A stretch of DNA of 32,920 bases, taken from contig JAQUYN010000024.1 of assembly GCA_028691835.1 (NCBI GenBank), positions 1-32,920 on the forward strand, given 5' to 3'. The stretch comes from Alphaproteobacteria bacterium (GTDB lineage Bacteria; Pseudomonadota; Alphaproteobacteria; UBA9219). Shown piece by piece: positions 18,243 to 25,493 of the stretch (positions are counted from its first letter, which is position 1; each line of letters starts with the position of its first letter). The position numbers and the translations under genes were made by a program. The notes beneath the pieces are model-generated. The model saw only the letters and a list, made by a program, of their open reading frames with translations. It was not told where the DNA came from and made no database searches.

Positions 18243-18271
18243 TTGCAGCCGCTAACCAATTGAGTTAAAAT
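18243..18271 (+). promoter_or_regulatory. Promoter of the TyrRS leader transcript
   Basis: TTGCAG at 18243-18248 and TAAAAT at 18266-18271 are separated by exactly 17 bases. Transcription would start near 18278-18280, about ten bases before the GGGGGG ribosome binding site (18290-18295) of the leader peptide. This geometry makes the leader ORF the first thing translated on the transcript. Confidence 0.55.
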
Positions 18272-18301
18272 GCCCCCCTAAAGAAAGTAGGGGGGATCAC
18301 C

Positions 18302-18409
18302 TTGCACCGTACAACGTCCTGTTTGTCGAATTTGGCAAAAGCGCTGCCGTGGCAGTGTTGTGGGATATGCGCCTCCTATTACTACGCTCGGTACCGCATA
18401 AACGGCTGA
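18302..18409 (+). CDS. Tyrosine-rich leader peptide upstream of TyrRS
   Basis: A 35-codon ORF starting with TTG six bases after GGGGGG (18290-18295). Its peptide ends C-A-S-Y-Y-Y-A-R-Y-R-I-N-G: three successive Tyr codons at 18377-18385 and a fourth at 18392-18394, so four of six residues are Tyr. The TGA stop (18407-18409) lies in the 5' arm of a 12-base-pair hairpin. The next gene, 95 bases further, is a tyrosyl-tRNA synthetase. This is the design of attenuation leaders such as those of trp, his and pheST: a ribosome short of charged tRNA-Tyr would stall on the Tyr codons and change downstream folding. The TTG start is the weakest point. It is likely too short to have been annotated. Confidence 0.72.
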   Translation: MHRTTSCLSNLAKALPWQCCGICASYYYARYRING

Positions 18410-18499
18410 GCTTGTTCCTGCATCAGCCGTTTATAAAACAGGCTTGGTGCAGAGCGTTTTTTCAAAACAAATCGGCACCGAGCCTCCAACCAAAGGAGG
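18385..18499 (+). promoter_or_regulatory. Tyr attenuator: mutually exclusive RNA stems before TyrRS
   Basis: Several pairings compete. Stem B pairs 18386-18396 with 18473-18483 (11 positions, one A-C mismatch). Stem A pairs 18441-18450 with 18475-18484 (10 pairs, one G-U). They share the same 3' arm. Inside lies a perfect 12-base-pair hairpin, 18398-18409 with 18423-18434. CCTCC (18483-18487) can pair with the synthetase ribosome binding site GGAGG (18495-18499). In addition CGCTC (18385-18389) can pair with GAGCG (18452-18456), followed by six Ts (18457-18462), a possible terminator. A ribosome stalled on the Tyr codons would cover 18386-18396, favouring stem A, which weakens the site-covering hairpin, and would also disrupt the CGCTC pairing. 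Both effects would raise TyrRS synthesis. The mechanism is inferred. Confidence 0.6.
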
Positions 18500-18504
18500 A
18501 TCAC

Positions 18505-19734
18505 ATGGGTGCTAATGATAAAATGGATTTGGAAGAACTGGCTCATGGCGTGGCAATTATCACTCCGCCTGAAGGGCTAGAGGAAAAGCTCTGTCTTGCG
18601 AAAAAAGAAAAACGCCCCCTAGTTGTGAAACTTGGTTTTGATCCAACGGCACCAGACCTTCACCTTGGGCATGCTGTGGTGCTGCGCAAAATACGCCAGT
18701 TTCAAAAAACGGGTCATAAACTCGTCATTATTATTGGCGATTTCACGGCACGGATTGGCGATCCAACGGGCAGAAACAAAACCAGACCACCTTTATCCAA
18801 AGAACAAGTCGAAAAAAACGCAAAAACATACCTCGCTCAACTGTCCAAGGTTGTAGACACAAGAAAGATCGAAATCAGGTTTAATGCCGAATGGCTCAGC
18901 TCTATGACATTCACAGATGTTGTCTTCCTTCTTTCAAAGATGACATTAGCGCAAATTCTTCAGCGAGAGGATTTCAGCAATCGGCATAGCGCGGGAATTC
19001 CGATTTCTTTACACGAGATTCTATACCCGTTGATGCAAGGACAAGATTCCCTAGCTATCAATGCGGATATTGAAATAGGCGGAACTGACCAGTTGTTTAA
19101 CTGTCTTGTGGGGCGCACCCTTCAGGAGGCTGAAGGGAAACTCGGCCAAATCGTCCTCTCAATGCCGCTGCTTGTCGGACTGGACGGTGTCGAAAAGATG
19201 AGCAAGTCCAAGAACAACTTCATTGGACTTACCGAGGAACCGAACCAGATGTACGGAAAGGCCATGTCCATTCCGGATGCATTGTTGCCCAACTATCTTG
19301 ATCTGGTAACGGATTTTTCGTTGCAAAAGATCAACGACATGAAGGCCGCACTGACTGATGGTTCTGTGCATCCGATGGAGGCCAAGAAGGCCATCGCCCA
19401 CAACATCGTCAAACAATATCACAGCGCAGAACACGCTGACGCCGCGGCGCTGTATTTTTACAATCAGTTCCAAAAGAAGGACGCAGAAGACAAAATCTAC
19501 ATCCCAGTGAAAGCAAAAGATGTGTTCCCGCAAACGGGATCCCTAACCCTTATTGCTTTATGCAGTAAGCTGCAGCCCGACGTGTCCAAAAACCAACTGC
19601 GCCGCTTAATTGAGGCGCGCGCTGTTTCGGTCAACGGGAAGAAAATAACCGATCCACAGACAAACGTAGTTGTTCCTGTAGATGCGCCTTTGCGAATTCA
19701 GATCGGAAAGCGTGGATACTTTTCGATAGTTTAG
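18505..19734 (+). CDS. tyrS: Tyrosyl-tRNA synthetase, TyrZ type, leader-controlled copy
   Basis: 409 residues from the ATG at 18505, five bases after GGAGG. It charges tRNA-Tyr with tyrosine using ATP. The class I signature H-L-G-H is at 53-56 within G-F-D-P-T-A-P-D-L-H, and K-M-S-K-S is at 231-235. Residues that in other TyrRS bind tyrosine are kept: the D of G-D-P-T-G, and the Y, Q and D of Y-P-L-M-Q-G-Q-D; the third residue of Q-x-x-D, usually Tyr, is Gln here. G-G-T-D-Q is intact. A C-terminal S4 RNA-binding domain (about 345-409) contains L-R-R-L-I-E-A-R-A-V-S-V-N-G. A structured leader with a Tyr-rich peptide precedes it. A second TyrRS lies convergent to it. Confidence 0.9.
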   Translation: MGANDKMDLEELAHGVAIITPPEGLEEKLCLAKKEKRPLVVKLGFDPTAPDLHLGHAVVLRKIRQFQKTGHKLVIIIGDFTARIGDPTGRNKTRPPLSKEQVEKNAKTYLAQLSKVVDTRKIEIRFNAEWLSSMTFTDVVFLLSKMTLAQILQREDFSNRHSAGIPISLHEILYPLMQGQDSLAINADIEIGGTDQLFNCLVGRTLQEAEGKLGQIVLSMPLLVGLDGVEKMSKSKNNFIGLTEEPNQMYGKAMSIPDALLPNYLDLVTDFSLQKINDMKAALTDGSVHPMEAKKAIAHNIVKQYHSAEHADAAALYFYNQFQKKDAEDKIYIPVKAKDVFPQTGSLTLIALCSKLQPDVSKNQLRRLIEARAVSVNGKKITDPQTNVVVPVDAPLRIQIGKRGYFSIV

Positions 19735-19741
19735 CTTGGGT

Positions 19742-19781
19742 TAAGCGGTTTCGTTTCGTCCTACAAAAACGGAACTGCTTA
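19742..19781. terminator. Bidirectional hairpin between the two TyrRS genes
   Basis: A 15-base-pair stem with two G-U pairs (19742-19756 with 19767-19781) and a ten-base loop lies between two convergent genes. A-rich and T-rich arms give some U content on both strands but no clean U-tract follows. A shared terminator is the likely role. Confidence 0.5.
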
Positions 19782-19790
19782 TTTGGGGGA

Positions 19791-20990
19791 TCACCCAGCC
19801 TGTGGGACATATTTTACTTTGACCTTGATCTTTTTACCGACCTCCAGAACTTCTCCTTCGGAAAGGGTCGGCAAATCACCCGGGTCAGATATGGTCGTTC
19901 CAGACACGCGCACCGCATTTTGTTGGAACAGCCGCCGAATGTGGCTGTTAGACCAATCCTTGTTCAGCGTTCTCAAGACTGAATAGCCATCTGAAGCAAC
20001 GGGCACCGTGATGCACGGAACGTCTTCGCTTGGCTTGCGTTTTGAGAATGTGTCAAAGAAAAATTTGTGCTCAGCCTCTGCTGTCTCCGATCCGTGATAT
20101 CTTTCAACGATTGCGCCGGCGACCAAGGCTTTGGCCTCCATTGGATGCAAGTTTCCTTGCTCCAGGGCCATTTTTACCTCTGCAACTTTTTGGTTTGGAG
20201 CGGTCGTGTAAACTTCATAATAGGGCACTATCAATTCATCGGGCATTGACATCACTTTGCCAAATTTATCCCGAGCCGTATCAGCGATAGCGATATAATT
20301 ACCCAGGCTTTTGCTTTGCTTGGCTTTACCGTCAATTCCCGGGGTAATTCGGCTTGTCATAACCGTCTGGGGAGATTGTCCGAATTTTTCTTGGAAGAAA
20401 CGCCCCATGTTCTCATTGAACAACTGATCAGAACCGACAATCGTCAAATCAGACTTGAGCATGACGGAGTCATAGCCTTGGAGCAAAGGATATATCATTT
20501 CGTGCATTCTGATTTCTGCACCACGTTTAATTCTGTCCTGAAACATATCCCGGGCAACCAGGTGCCCATGCGATACCATGGACATCAGGTTCAAAAACTC
20601 CCTTGTTGGCATCTTGCCAAACCACTCCGAGTTTCTCCTAACCTCAAAAACCTTGCTATCGGTACGAAGAACCGTTCCGACCTGCTCAATAAAAGCATCC
20701 GAGTTCTTCTCAATGTCTGAATCCGAAATGATAGGACGAGTTGCAGACTTTCCGGTCGGATCCCCAATGGTCGTCGTAAAATCTCCGATCAAAAAGACAA
20801 CCTTATGTCCGTAATCCTGTAACTGACGCATCATCCACAAATTAACAGCGTGCCCAAGGTGCAAAAACGGGGCGGTGACGTCTACGCCATATTTAATGCG
20901 AAGCTTCCTGCCTTCAGAAAACAGGGTCTCTGCAGTTTCAGAGCCAAATATCTGATGGATGTTTCTCTCGAAAAGTTCTTTCTCAATCAT
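19791..20990 (-). CDS. Second tyrosyl-tRNA synthetase, divergent copy
   Basis: 399 residues. AGGGGG lies five bases before the ATG. H-L-G-H is at 44-47 and K-Q-S-K-S at 224-228, so the KMSKS loop has Gln at its second place. The strand before HLGH reads Y-G-V-D-V-T-A-P, where most TyrRS have D-P-T. I-V-G-S-D-Q replaces G-G-S-D-Q. The Y-P-L-L-Q-G-Y-D residues and G-D-P-T-G are intact, and an S4 domain (I-R-R-L-F-Q-Q-N-A-V-R-V-S-G) ends the protein, so it is probably active. A paralogue beside another TyrRS and biosynthetic genes suggests self-resistance or a dedicated role. Which copy is the housekeeping enzyme cannot be decided here. I saw no Tyr leader upstream of this copy. Confidence 0.87.
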   Translation of the reverse strand: MIEKELFERNIHQIFGSETAETLFSEGRKLRIKYGVDVTAPFLHLGHAVNLWMMRQLQDYGHKVVFLIGDFTTTIGDPTGKSATRPIISDSDIEKNSDAFIEQVGTVLRTDSKVFEVRRNSEWFGKMPTREFLNLMSMVSHGHLVARDMFQDRIKRGAEIRMHEMIYPLLQGYDSVMLKSDLTIVGSDQLFNENMGRFFQEKFGQSPQTVMTSRITPGIDGKAKQSKSLGNYIAIADTARDKFGKVMSMPDELIVPYYEVYTTAPNQKVAEVKMALEQGNLHPMEAKALVAGAIVERYHGSETAEAEHKFFFDTFSKRKPSEDVPCITVPVASDGYSVLRTLNKDWSNSHIRRLFQQNAVRVSGTTISDPGDLPTLSEGEVLEVGKKIKVKVKYVPQAG

Positions 20991-21177
20991 AAAATCCCCC
21001 TAAAAAAATTACCGTTGCGACATGATCTCCCGAAAGCTGGAGTTTGATGTCATTAAATTTTACAGCTGCATCCCTGCATATTGTCCTCAACCAAAGTCAA
21101 AAGACAACCGCTTTGCCTCCATCGAACGGGGATCGCCGCCTTGCTCCCGTTAACCATATCTTTCTGGCGAGGCTCTC

Positions 21178-21224
21178 TTGCGCAGGAGATAGCAACCTTT
21201 TATAATTTCTTCAAGAAAATTATA
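21178..21224 (+). promoter_or_regulatory. Promoter of the aldo/keto reductase gene with AT-rich dyad
   Basis: TTGCGC at 21178-21183 and a perfect TATAAT at 21201-21206 are 17 bases apart. The -10 element is the left arm of an imperfect dyad, TATAATTTCTT with AAGAAAATTATA, to 21224, which could be a regulator site. The rest of the 20991-21265 gap, between this gene and the divergent second TyrRS gene, holds no gene that I can support. Confidence 0.45.
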
Positions 21225-21265
21225 TGTTTTCTCCTTGAATTCAAACGTAACAGGCGGGGGTATCG

Positions 21266-22309
21266 ATGGAATATAGGTTTCTGGGGCGCACGGGGCTGCG
21301 CGTATCCGTTCTTGGCATGGGGACGATGACCTTCGGCGGTTCCGGGAGCCCTTTTTTCGAAGGCGTTGGGGGTACTAATTTGGCGGATGCCCAACGGATG
21401 TTCGATATGGCGGTGGATATCGGGATAAATTTATTCGACTCTGCCGACGTATATTCCAGAGGCATTTCTGAGGAAATGCTGGGCACCATTTCAACCAGCA
21501 AAAGAGATTCCATACTGCTCGCCACGAAATGCCATGGGCGCATGAATGATGAGCCCAACAACCTAGGGCTTTCGCGGCACCATATCATGTCAGGCTGCGA
21601 AGCAAGCTTACGTAGACTTAAGACTGATCATATCGATTTGTATCAAACTCATGGTTTTGACGCTTATACGGCATGGGAAGAAACTCTTCGCGCTTTTGAC
21701 GACCTGATTAAACAGGGGAAGGTCCGTTACATAGGCTGCTCCAATTTGTCGGCGTGGCAACTGATGAAGGCGCTGGGCGTGTCCGAGCGCAATAATATGA
21801 ACCGTTTCGTCGCCCTGCAGGCGAACTACAACTTGGTTGCTCGAGAAGCCGAACACGAGTTGCTGCCGTTGTGCCTCGATCAGAGTTTAGGTTTTCTGGT
21901 ATGGAGCCCCTTGGCCGGAGGGTACTTGACCGGCAAATACAACGCCTCCTCAAACGACGCTCAAGCACAAGGACGGCGCAATGCGATCGGAGACCAAGGA
22001 ACCATCGACGAAACCCAAGGGAAACGGATACTCGACGTTATGAGCGAAATTGCATCCGCGCATAATGCTTCTTTGGCTCAAGTTGCCTTGAATTATCTCG
22101 TTTCGAAGAAACAAATTTCGTCGGTTCTAATTGGAGCTAAAACCATAAACCAATTTCAAGATAATATCTCGTGCATCAATTGGTCTCTTAGTGAAGAAGA
22201 ATTTAAGTGCCTCAACGATGTGAGTGAAAGGCCTTTACCTTATCCTTATTGGCATCAAAAGCAGCATAACGCCAGAAGATACAAGGCGGTTGATCTCTAT
22301 CGGGAATAG
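21266..22309 (+). CDS. Aldo/keto reductase
   Basis: 347 residues. It is expected to reduce an aldehyde or ketone with NADPH in the cytoplasm. The catalytic tetrad is visible: Asp58 and Tyr63 in F-D-S-A-D-V-Y-S, Lys88 in L-A-T-K-C-H-G and His129 in Y-Q-T-H-G-F-D. The N-terminal Y-R-F-L-G-R-T-G-L-R-V-S and the cofactor-binding V-L-I-G-A-K-T are typical of the YajO/Tas-like AKR branch. AGGCGGGGG lies upstream of the start. It follows its own promoter, is divergent from the second TyrRS and convergent with the MFS gene, so its link to the biosynthetic operon is only positional. The substrate is unknown. Confidence 0.88.
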   Translation: MEYRFLGRTGLRVSVLGMGTMTFGGSGSPFFEGVGGTNLADAQRMFDMAVDIGINLFDSADVYSRGISEEMLGTISTSKRDSILLATKCHGRMNDEPNNLGLSRHHIMSGCEASLRRLKTDHIDLYQTHGFDAYTAWEETLRAFDDLIKQGKVRYIGCSNLSAWQLMKALGVSERNNMNRFVALQANYNLVAREAEHELLPLCLDQSLGFLVWSPLAGGYLTGKYNASSNDAQAQGRRNAIGDQGTIDETQGKRILDVMSEIASAHNASLAQVALNYLVSKKQISSVLIGAKTINQFQDNISCINWSLSEEEFKCLNDVSERPLPYPYWHQKQHNARRYKAVDLYRE

Positions 22310-22333
22310 CAGCGCCCCCAGTACGCTCTGTTG

Positions 22334-23581
22334 TTAGGCGGGCATTTCTTTCCACGAACGCCGCAGTAGAGCTGCGCTGGGGATTGCCAAGATGCCGCCG
22401 CCTATGCCGATAAATAGGAGCGCCTCGTTGAGGCTAAAAGCATTCGCGGCATACCCAAGCAAGGGAGTTAAGGCGGTAAACATGACATTGTAGACAAAAG
22501 ATCTGACCGAAAGAACCGTGGCTCTTCTTGATGAATCGGTCAACTTGTTTATCATATCCGTGGTAAGAGGATCCAAAGCGCCGAATGTTGCTCTCGCCAT
22601 TAGTAACAATCCCAAACCAAAGGGAGACACGCGGGCACCCAGAACAAAGAAAGAAGCGATTACGATTATTAATATGCCCAAAAGAAGCTTCCGGCTATCA
22701 ACCCGAGCTTCAAGGAGATGAACTAATTTCGAAGCGGCCATCAGGCCCAACATGGAAATCACGTTTAAAATTCCGAAATAGCTGAGCGGTATGTTTATAG
22801 CGGTCTGATAAGGTTGAGCGAACCAAATCAGCGCAAACGTCATGGAGGCCGTCAAGGCGTAAACAAAAACAATTGAACACAAGGGCGGACAGCGCAGCAT
22901 AGTGTCTCCCAAAACTCCTAGGACGCCATTTAAGGGCTTTTCCGTTTCGCAAGAATGCCTTTGGGGTTCAGAAATTGTCATGGAAATCAGAAGCGCGATA
23001 ATAAAAAACGGTAGCATAAGCATTCCGGCCGCCTGTAGATTCCACTCAGCAATCCATCCGCCTAAAACTCCCGACGTCGCCACGGAGAAAAACCCAACAA
23101 TTGCTTGATGACTGCATACTTTTCTGTAGTTTTTAATATCTCCTCGCTCCGCTAAAGAGTCATACGTCAAAGCTTGAACGCTTCCCGAGTTGAAAGCTAT
23201 GCCGATCCCAAACGTTACCTCCATAAGACAAAAATGCCAGAACCCAGTCCCAACAACATAGAAAACGCCGCTGATACATAAGAAGATTGCGCCAATTATT
23301 AAAGAAAGGCGGCGACTTAAAACATCCGCGAAATATCCTGTGGGAAGATCAATGAGAACCAACGTCAACGAATAAATGCCCTGAAGAAAAAATATTTCCT
23401 TTAAATCAAGGCCATGGGACTGCATAAACGGGACAAAAACAGGAACGATCGTCAGGGCGTTCTGGGCAGCGATAAGGGCGTACAGTTTGTTAATGTTAGA
23501 TTTTGCAGACATTCGGAGAAATCTTTCAAGCATAGAACCGGTTGTTTGTTGGGCCGACTTTCGGTAGCTTTTGTATAGCAT
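22334..23581 (-). CDS. MFS transporter
   Basis: Up to 415 residues with about twelve membrane segments. The MFS motif A loop after segment 2 reads L-P-T-G-Y-F-A-D-V-L-S-R-R. No solute can be deduced. Alternative starts at 23533 and 23512 would shorten the N-terminus before the first segment (Y-A-L-I-A-A-Q-N-A-L); none has a strong ribosome binding site. It is divergent from the HAD gene at 23622, sharing a short promoter region, and convergent with the aldo/keto reductase. In this locus it could export the product or an intermediate, as in many antibiotic clusters; that is inference. Confidence 0.85.
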   Translation of the reverse strand: MLYKSYRKSAQQTTGSMLERFLRMSAKSNINKLYALIAAQNALTIVPVFVPFMQSHGLDLKEIFFLQGIYSLTLVLIDLPTGYFADVLSRRLSLIIGAIFLCISGVFYVVGTGFWHFCLMEVTFGIGIAFNSGSVQALTYDSLAERGDIKNYRKVCSHQAIVGFFSVATSGVLGGWIAEWNLQAAGMLMLPFFIIALLISMTISEPQRHSCETEKPLNGVLGVLGDTMLRCPPLCSIVFVYALTASMTFALIWFAQPYQTAINIPLSYFGILNVISMLGLMAASKLVHLLEARVDSRKLLLGILIIVIASFFVLGARVSPFGLGLLLMARATFGALDPLTTDMINKLTDSSRRATVLSVRSFVYNVMFTALTPLLGYAANAFSLNEALLFIGIGGGILAIPSAALLRRSWKEMPA

Positions 23582-23621
23582 TGAGCTGAAACTGGAACAA
23601 CGCGTCTTGTGGAAACCGACA

Positions 23622-24311
23622 ATGATCGAATTAGTAATTTTTGACTGCGATGGGGTTCTTATCGATAGCGAAATTATCGCTAGGAGAGTCGAATCCGAAG
23701 AACTTAATAAATTAGGCTATCAAGTTACGCCCGAAGAAATAACGTTACGCTTCAATGGATTATCAACAAAAACGGCATATAGCTTGATGCGTAGCAAGTA
23801 TCAATACGATCTCCCGGAAAACTACGCGACTCTTGTCAAAGAGAGGATACTCCAAGAATTTCAGACATCGCTTCGTCCTGTTGATGGGGTCAAGGAAACG
23901 CTACCCATGCTTTCCTCCAGGTTCAAGATATGCGTAGCTTCAAGCAGCACCCCCGATAAACTGAGATTGGGGCTCACCACAACGGGACTCTTAAGATATT
24001 TTGAACCCCATTTATTCAGTGCGAGCATGGTTGCCAATGGCAAGCCAGCTCCCGATTTATTTCTTCTAGCCGCAAATTCGCTGGGTATCTCCCCAAATAA
24101 TTGTGTTGTTGTCGAGGACAGCACGTCCGGAATTCGTGCCGCCAAGGCCGCAGGCATGCGGGCATTCGGATTCTGTGGCGGCGGTCATTGCTCCCCAGCG
24201 CACGGAAATGAGTTAATGGCGAGCGGAGCCGATCTCTCTTTTTCTGTTATGACGGAATTACCCCATCTTTTAATTGACGGCTATGTCGGCGATGTTTCGG
24301 ATGGAGCGTGA
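23622..24311 (+). CDS. HAD-superfamily phosphatase, beta-phosphoglucomutase-like
   Basis: 229 residues from the ATG at 23622; an in-frame upstream start at 23571 would overlap the MFS gene. It removes or moves a phosphate on a small molecule. Motif I is F-D-C-D-G-V-L (Asp8 nucleophile and Asp10), followed by the cap domain. Motif II is V-A-S-S-S-T, motif III lysine is in G-K-P-A-P-D and motif IV is V-E-D-S-T-S-G-I. This is the subfamily IA of beta-phosphoglucomutase, phosphoglycolate and sugar-phosphate phosphatases. Its 3' end overlaps the 3' end of the convergent hydrolase gene by about 31 bases, an unusually tight convergent junction. The substrate is unknown. Confidence 0.87.
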   Translation: MIELVIFDCDGVLIDSEIIARRVESEELNKLGYQVTPEEITLRFNGLSTKTAYSLMRSKYQYDLPENYATLVKERILQEFQTSLRPVDGVKETLPMLSSRFKICVASSSTPDKLRLGLTTTGLLRYFEPHLFSASMVANGKPAPDLFLLAANSLGISPNNCVVVEDSTSGIRAAKAAGMRAFGFCGGGHCSPAHGNELMASGADLSFSVMTELPHLLIDGYVGDVSDGA

Positions 24312-25444
24312 TTGTTGGAACGATTTTGTCTACATGGCCCGTCCGCGTTCATCGGCGGCAAATTCTTTATGACAGAACTTAGTGCTAGGCAGGTGCCTCT
24401 CTCAAACAAATCATGCCCGGCTACGGTAATAGCGCAACTTGCCGGCCTTGTTCCGGCCTTCTCAAGAGCATTCACAAAAGCTTGTGCTTGGCTTATGGGA
24501 CAAACTTGATCGAACCGACCGTGAACAATGTGAATGGGTAGATGGGAAAAACTAGGCACATGATTCAAGATATAAGAAGGCTCCATAAATAAATTATTTG
24601 AAAAATAGTGCGTTTCGATTTGAGCGGAACAGAATGCTTTTACTGCCAATGCGGGTTGCTTCATGGCCTCCTCCGGCGGGGGATCTGAAACAAGATTTCC
24701 AATTGCACACCCCCATCTGAACCAGGTAGCTGCCGCTTCCATTTGAAAATCTCGTTCCGATCTGTTGGTCGGCGTCATGTCGAAAATTTCCTTGTAAGCT
24801 TTCAACATGTCATGCCGTTTGTTCGGCGGAATGAATTCGACAAAATTTCTCCATGGACTTGGATAAAAAACATAAGCGCCCGGAGCAGTTACTTTGTGGG
24901 GATTGTCTTCATAGCTGTCGGCATTACCCTGATAAATGTATTTCAAACTGCTATCCAAATCGACGAATACACCTTGCAAGATAAGCGTTTGGATCGTTTC
25001 TGAGTGTTGGACGGCATATGCCATTGCGAGGGCGGAACCCCAGCTGGCCCCAAATAGATGCATTTTTCCTTTAATGTCTAAGGCACTACGGATATTCACG
25101 ATATCGCGGATTAAATGAGATGTCGTATTGTTTCTTAAGGCAGTACGAGGATCGTCTTGAGATACGAGCGGGGAGCTTCTGCCGCAGCCGCGTTGGTCGA
25201 AAAGAATGATGCGATATCGATGTGGATCGAAAAAACGCACAACTTCTGGCTCGCTTGCGCCACCGGGCCCACCATGAAGGAAGACGACAGGTTCTCCGTC
25301 AGGAAAGCCGTATTCTTCCCAATAGATCTCATGGCGCGGGAAATCGTCTACACAAATCATTCCTTTCCTGCTGGGCGACAGCACAGGGAAAGACCAATCT
25401 GATTCAGTGGCTCTGCTGGTTTCTGGCGCAGGTAGATGTTCCAT
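24281..25444 (-). CDS. Alpha/beta hydrolase, proline iminopeptidase-like (S33)
   Basis: 387 residues, longer than the usual 310-330. H-G-G-P-G-G at 57-62 forms the oxyanion region, G-A-S-W-G-S holds the nucleophile Ser134, Asp312 is in G-R-F-D-Q-V-C-P and His344 in A-G-H-D-L-F-E-R-G. F-D-Q-R-G-C-G-R-S is another family hallmark. The first 40 and last 40 residues are extensions; the tail is Asn/Pro/Ser-rich. The family hydrolyses N-terminal Pro peptides or related amides and esters. In biosynthetic loci such enzymes mature or detoxify peptides and amides. It is the last gene of the - strand operon, 49 bases after the radical SAM gene. Confidence 0.87.
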   Translation of the reverse strand: MEHLPAPETSRATESDWSFPVLSPSRKGMICVDDFPRHEIYWEEYGFPDGEPVVFLHGGPGGASEPEVVRFFDPHRYRIILFDQRGCGRSSPLVSQDDPRTALRNNTTSHLIRDIVNIRSALDIKGKMHLFGASWGSALAMAYAVQHSETIQTLILQGVFVDLDSSLKYIYQGNADSYEDNPHKVTAPGAYVFYPSPWRNFVEFIPPNKRHDMLKAYKEIFDMTPTNRSERDFQMEAAATWFRWGCAIGNLVSDPPPEEAMKQPALAVKAFCSAQIETHYFSNNLFMEPSYILNHVPSFSHLPIHIVHGRFDQVCPISQAQAFVNALEKAGTRPASCAITVAGHDLFERGTCLALSSVIKNLPPMNADGPCRQNRSNNHAPSETSPT

Positions 25445-25493
25445 TAAGCAAGCCCCATGGTAAAAATTGCAGCATGCGACTGCATGGCCGTTG

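Noticed and set aside
18273-18295. CCCCCCTA...TAGGGGGG hairpin as a terminator or RNA element
   Set aside because: No U-tract follows, and the predicted transcription start lies inside the left arm, so the hairpin probably does not form in the transcript. The right arm is the leader ribosome binding site.
18388-18400. GGTACCGC and later GGCACCG, resembling the T-box UGGNACCGCG element upstream of TyrRS
   Set aside because: The first base is C, not U, no stem I or specifier loop was found, and the sequences are explained as the arms of stem B. T-boxes are not known in this kind of organism. The Tyr-rich leader ORF is a better explanation.
18349-18504. Longer N-terminus for the TyrRS from an upstream GTG
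   Set aside because: The extension is read from the attenuator, resembles no TyrRS N-terminus, and the ATG at 18505 has an ideal GGAGG.
21027-21042. CTCC/GGAG hairpin upstream of the second TyrRS as an attenuator
   Set aside because: Only four base pairs with an eight-base loop, and I found no Tyr codon run in any short frame there.
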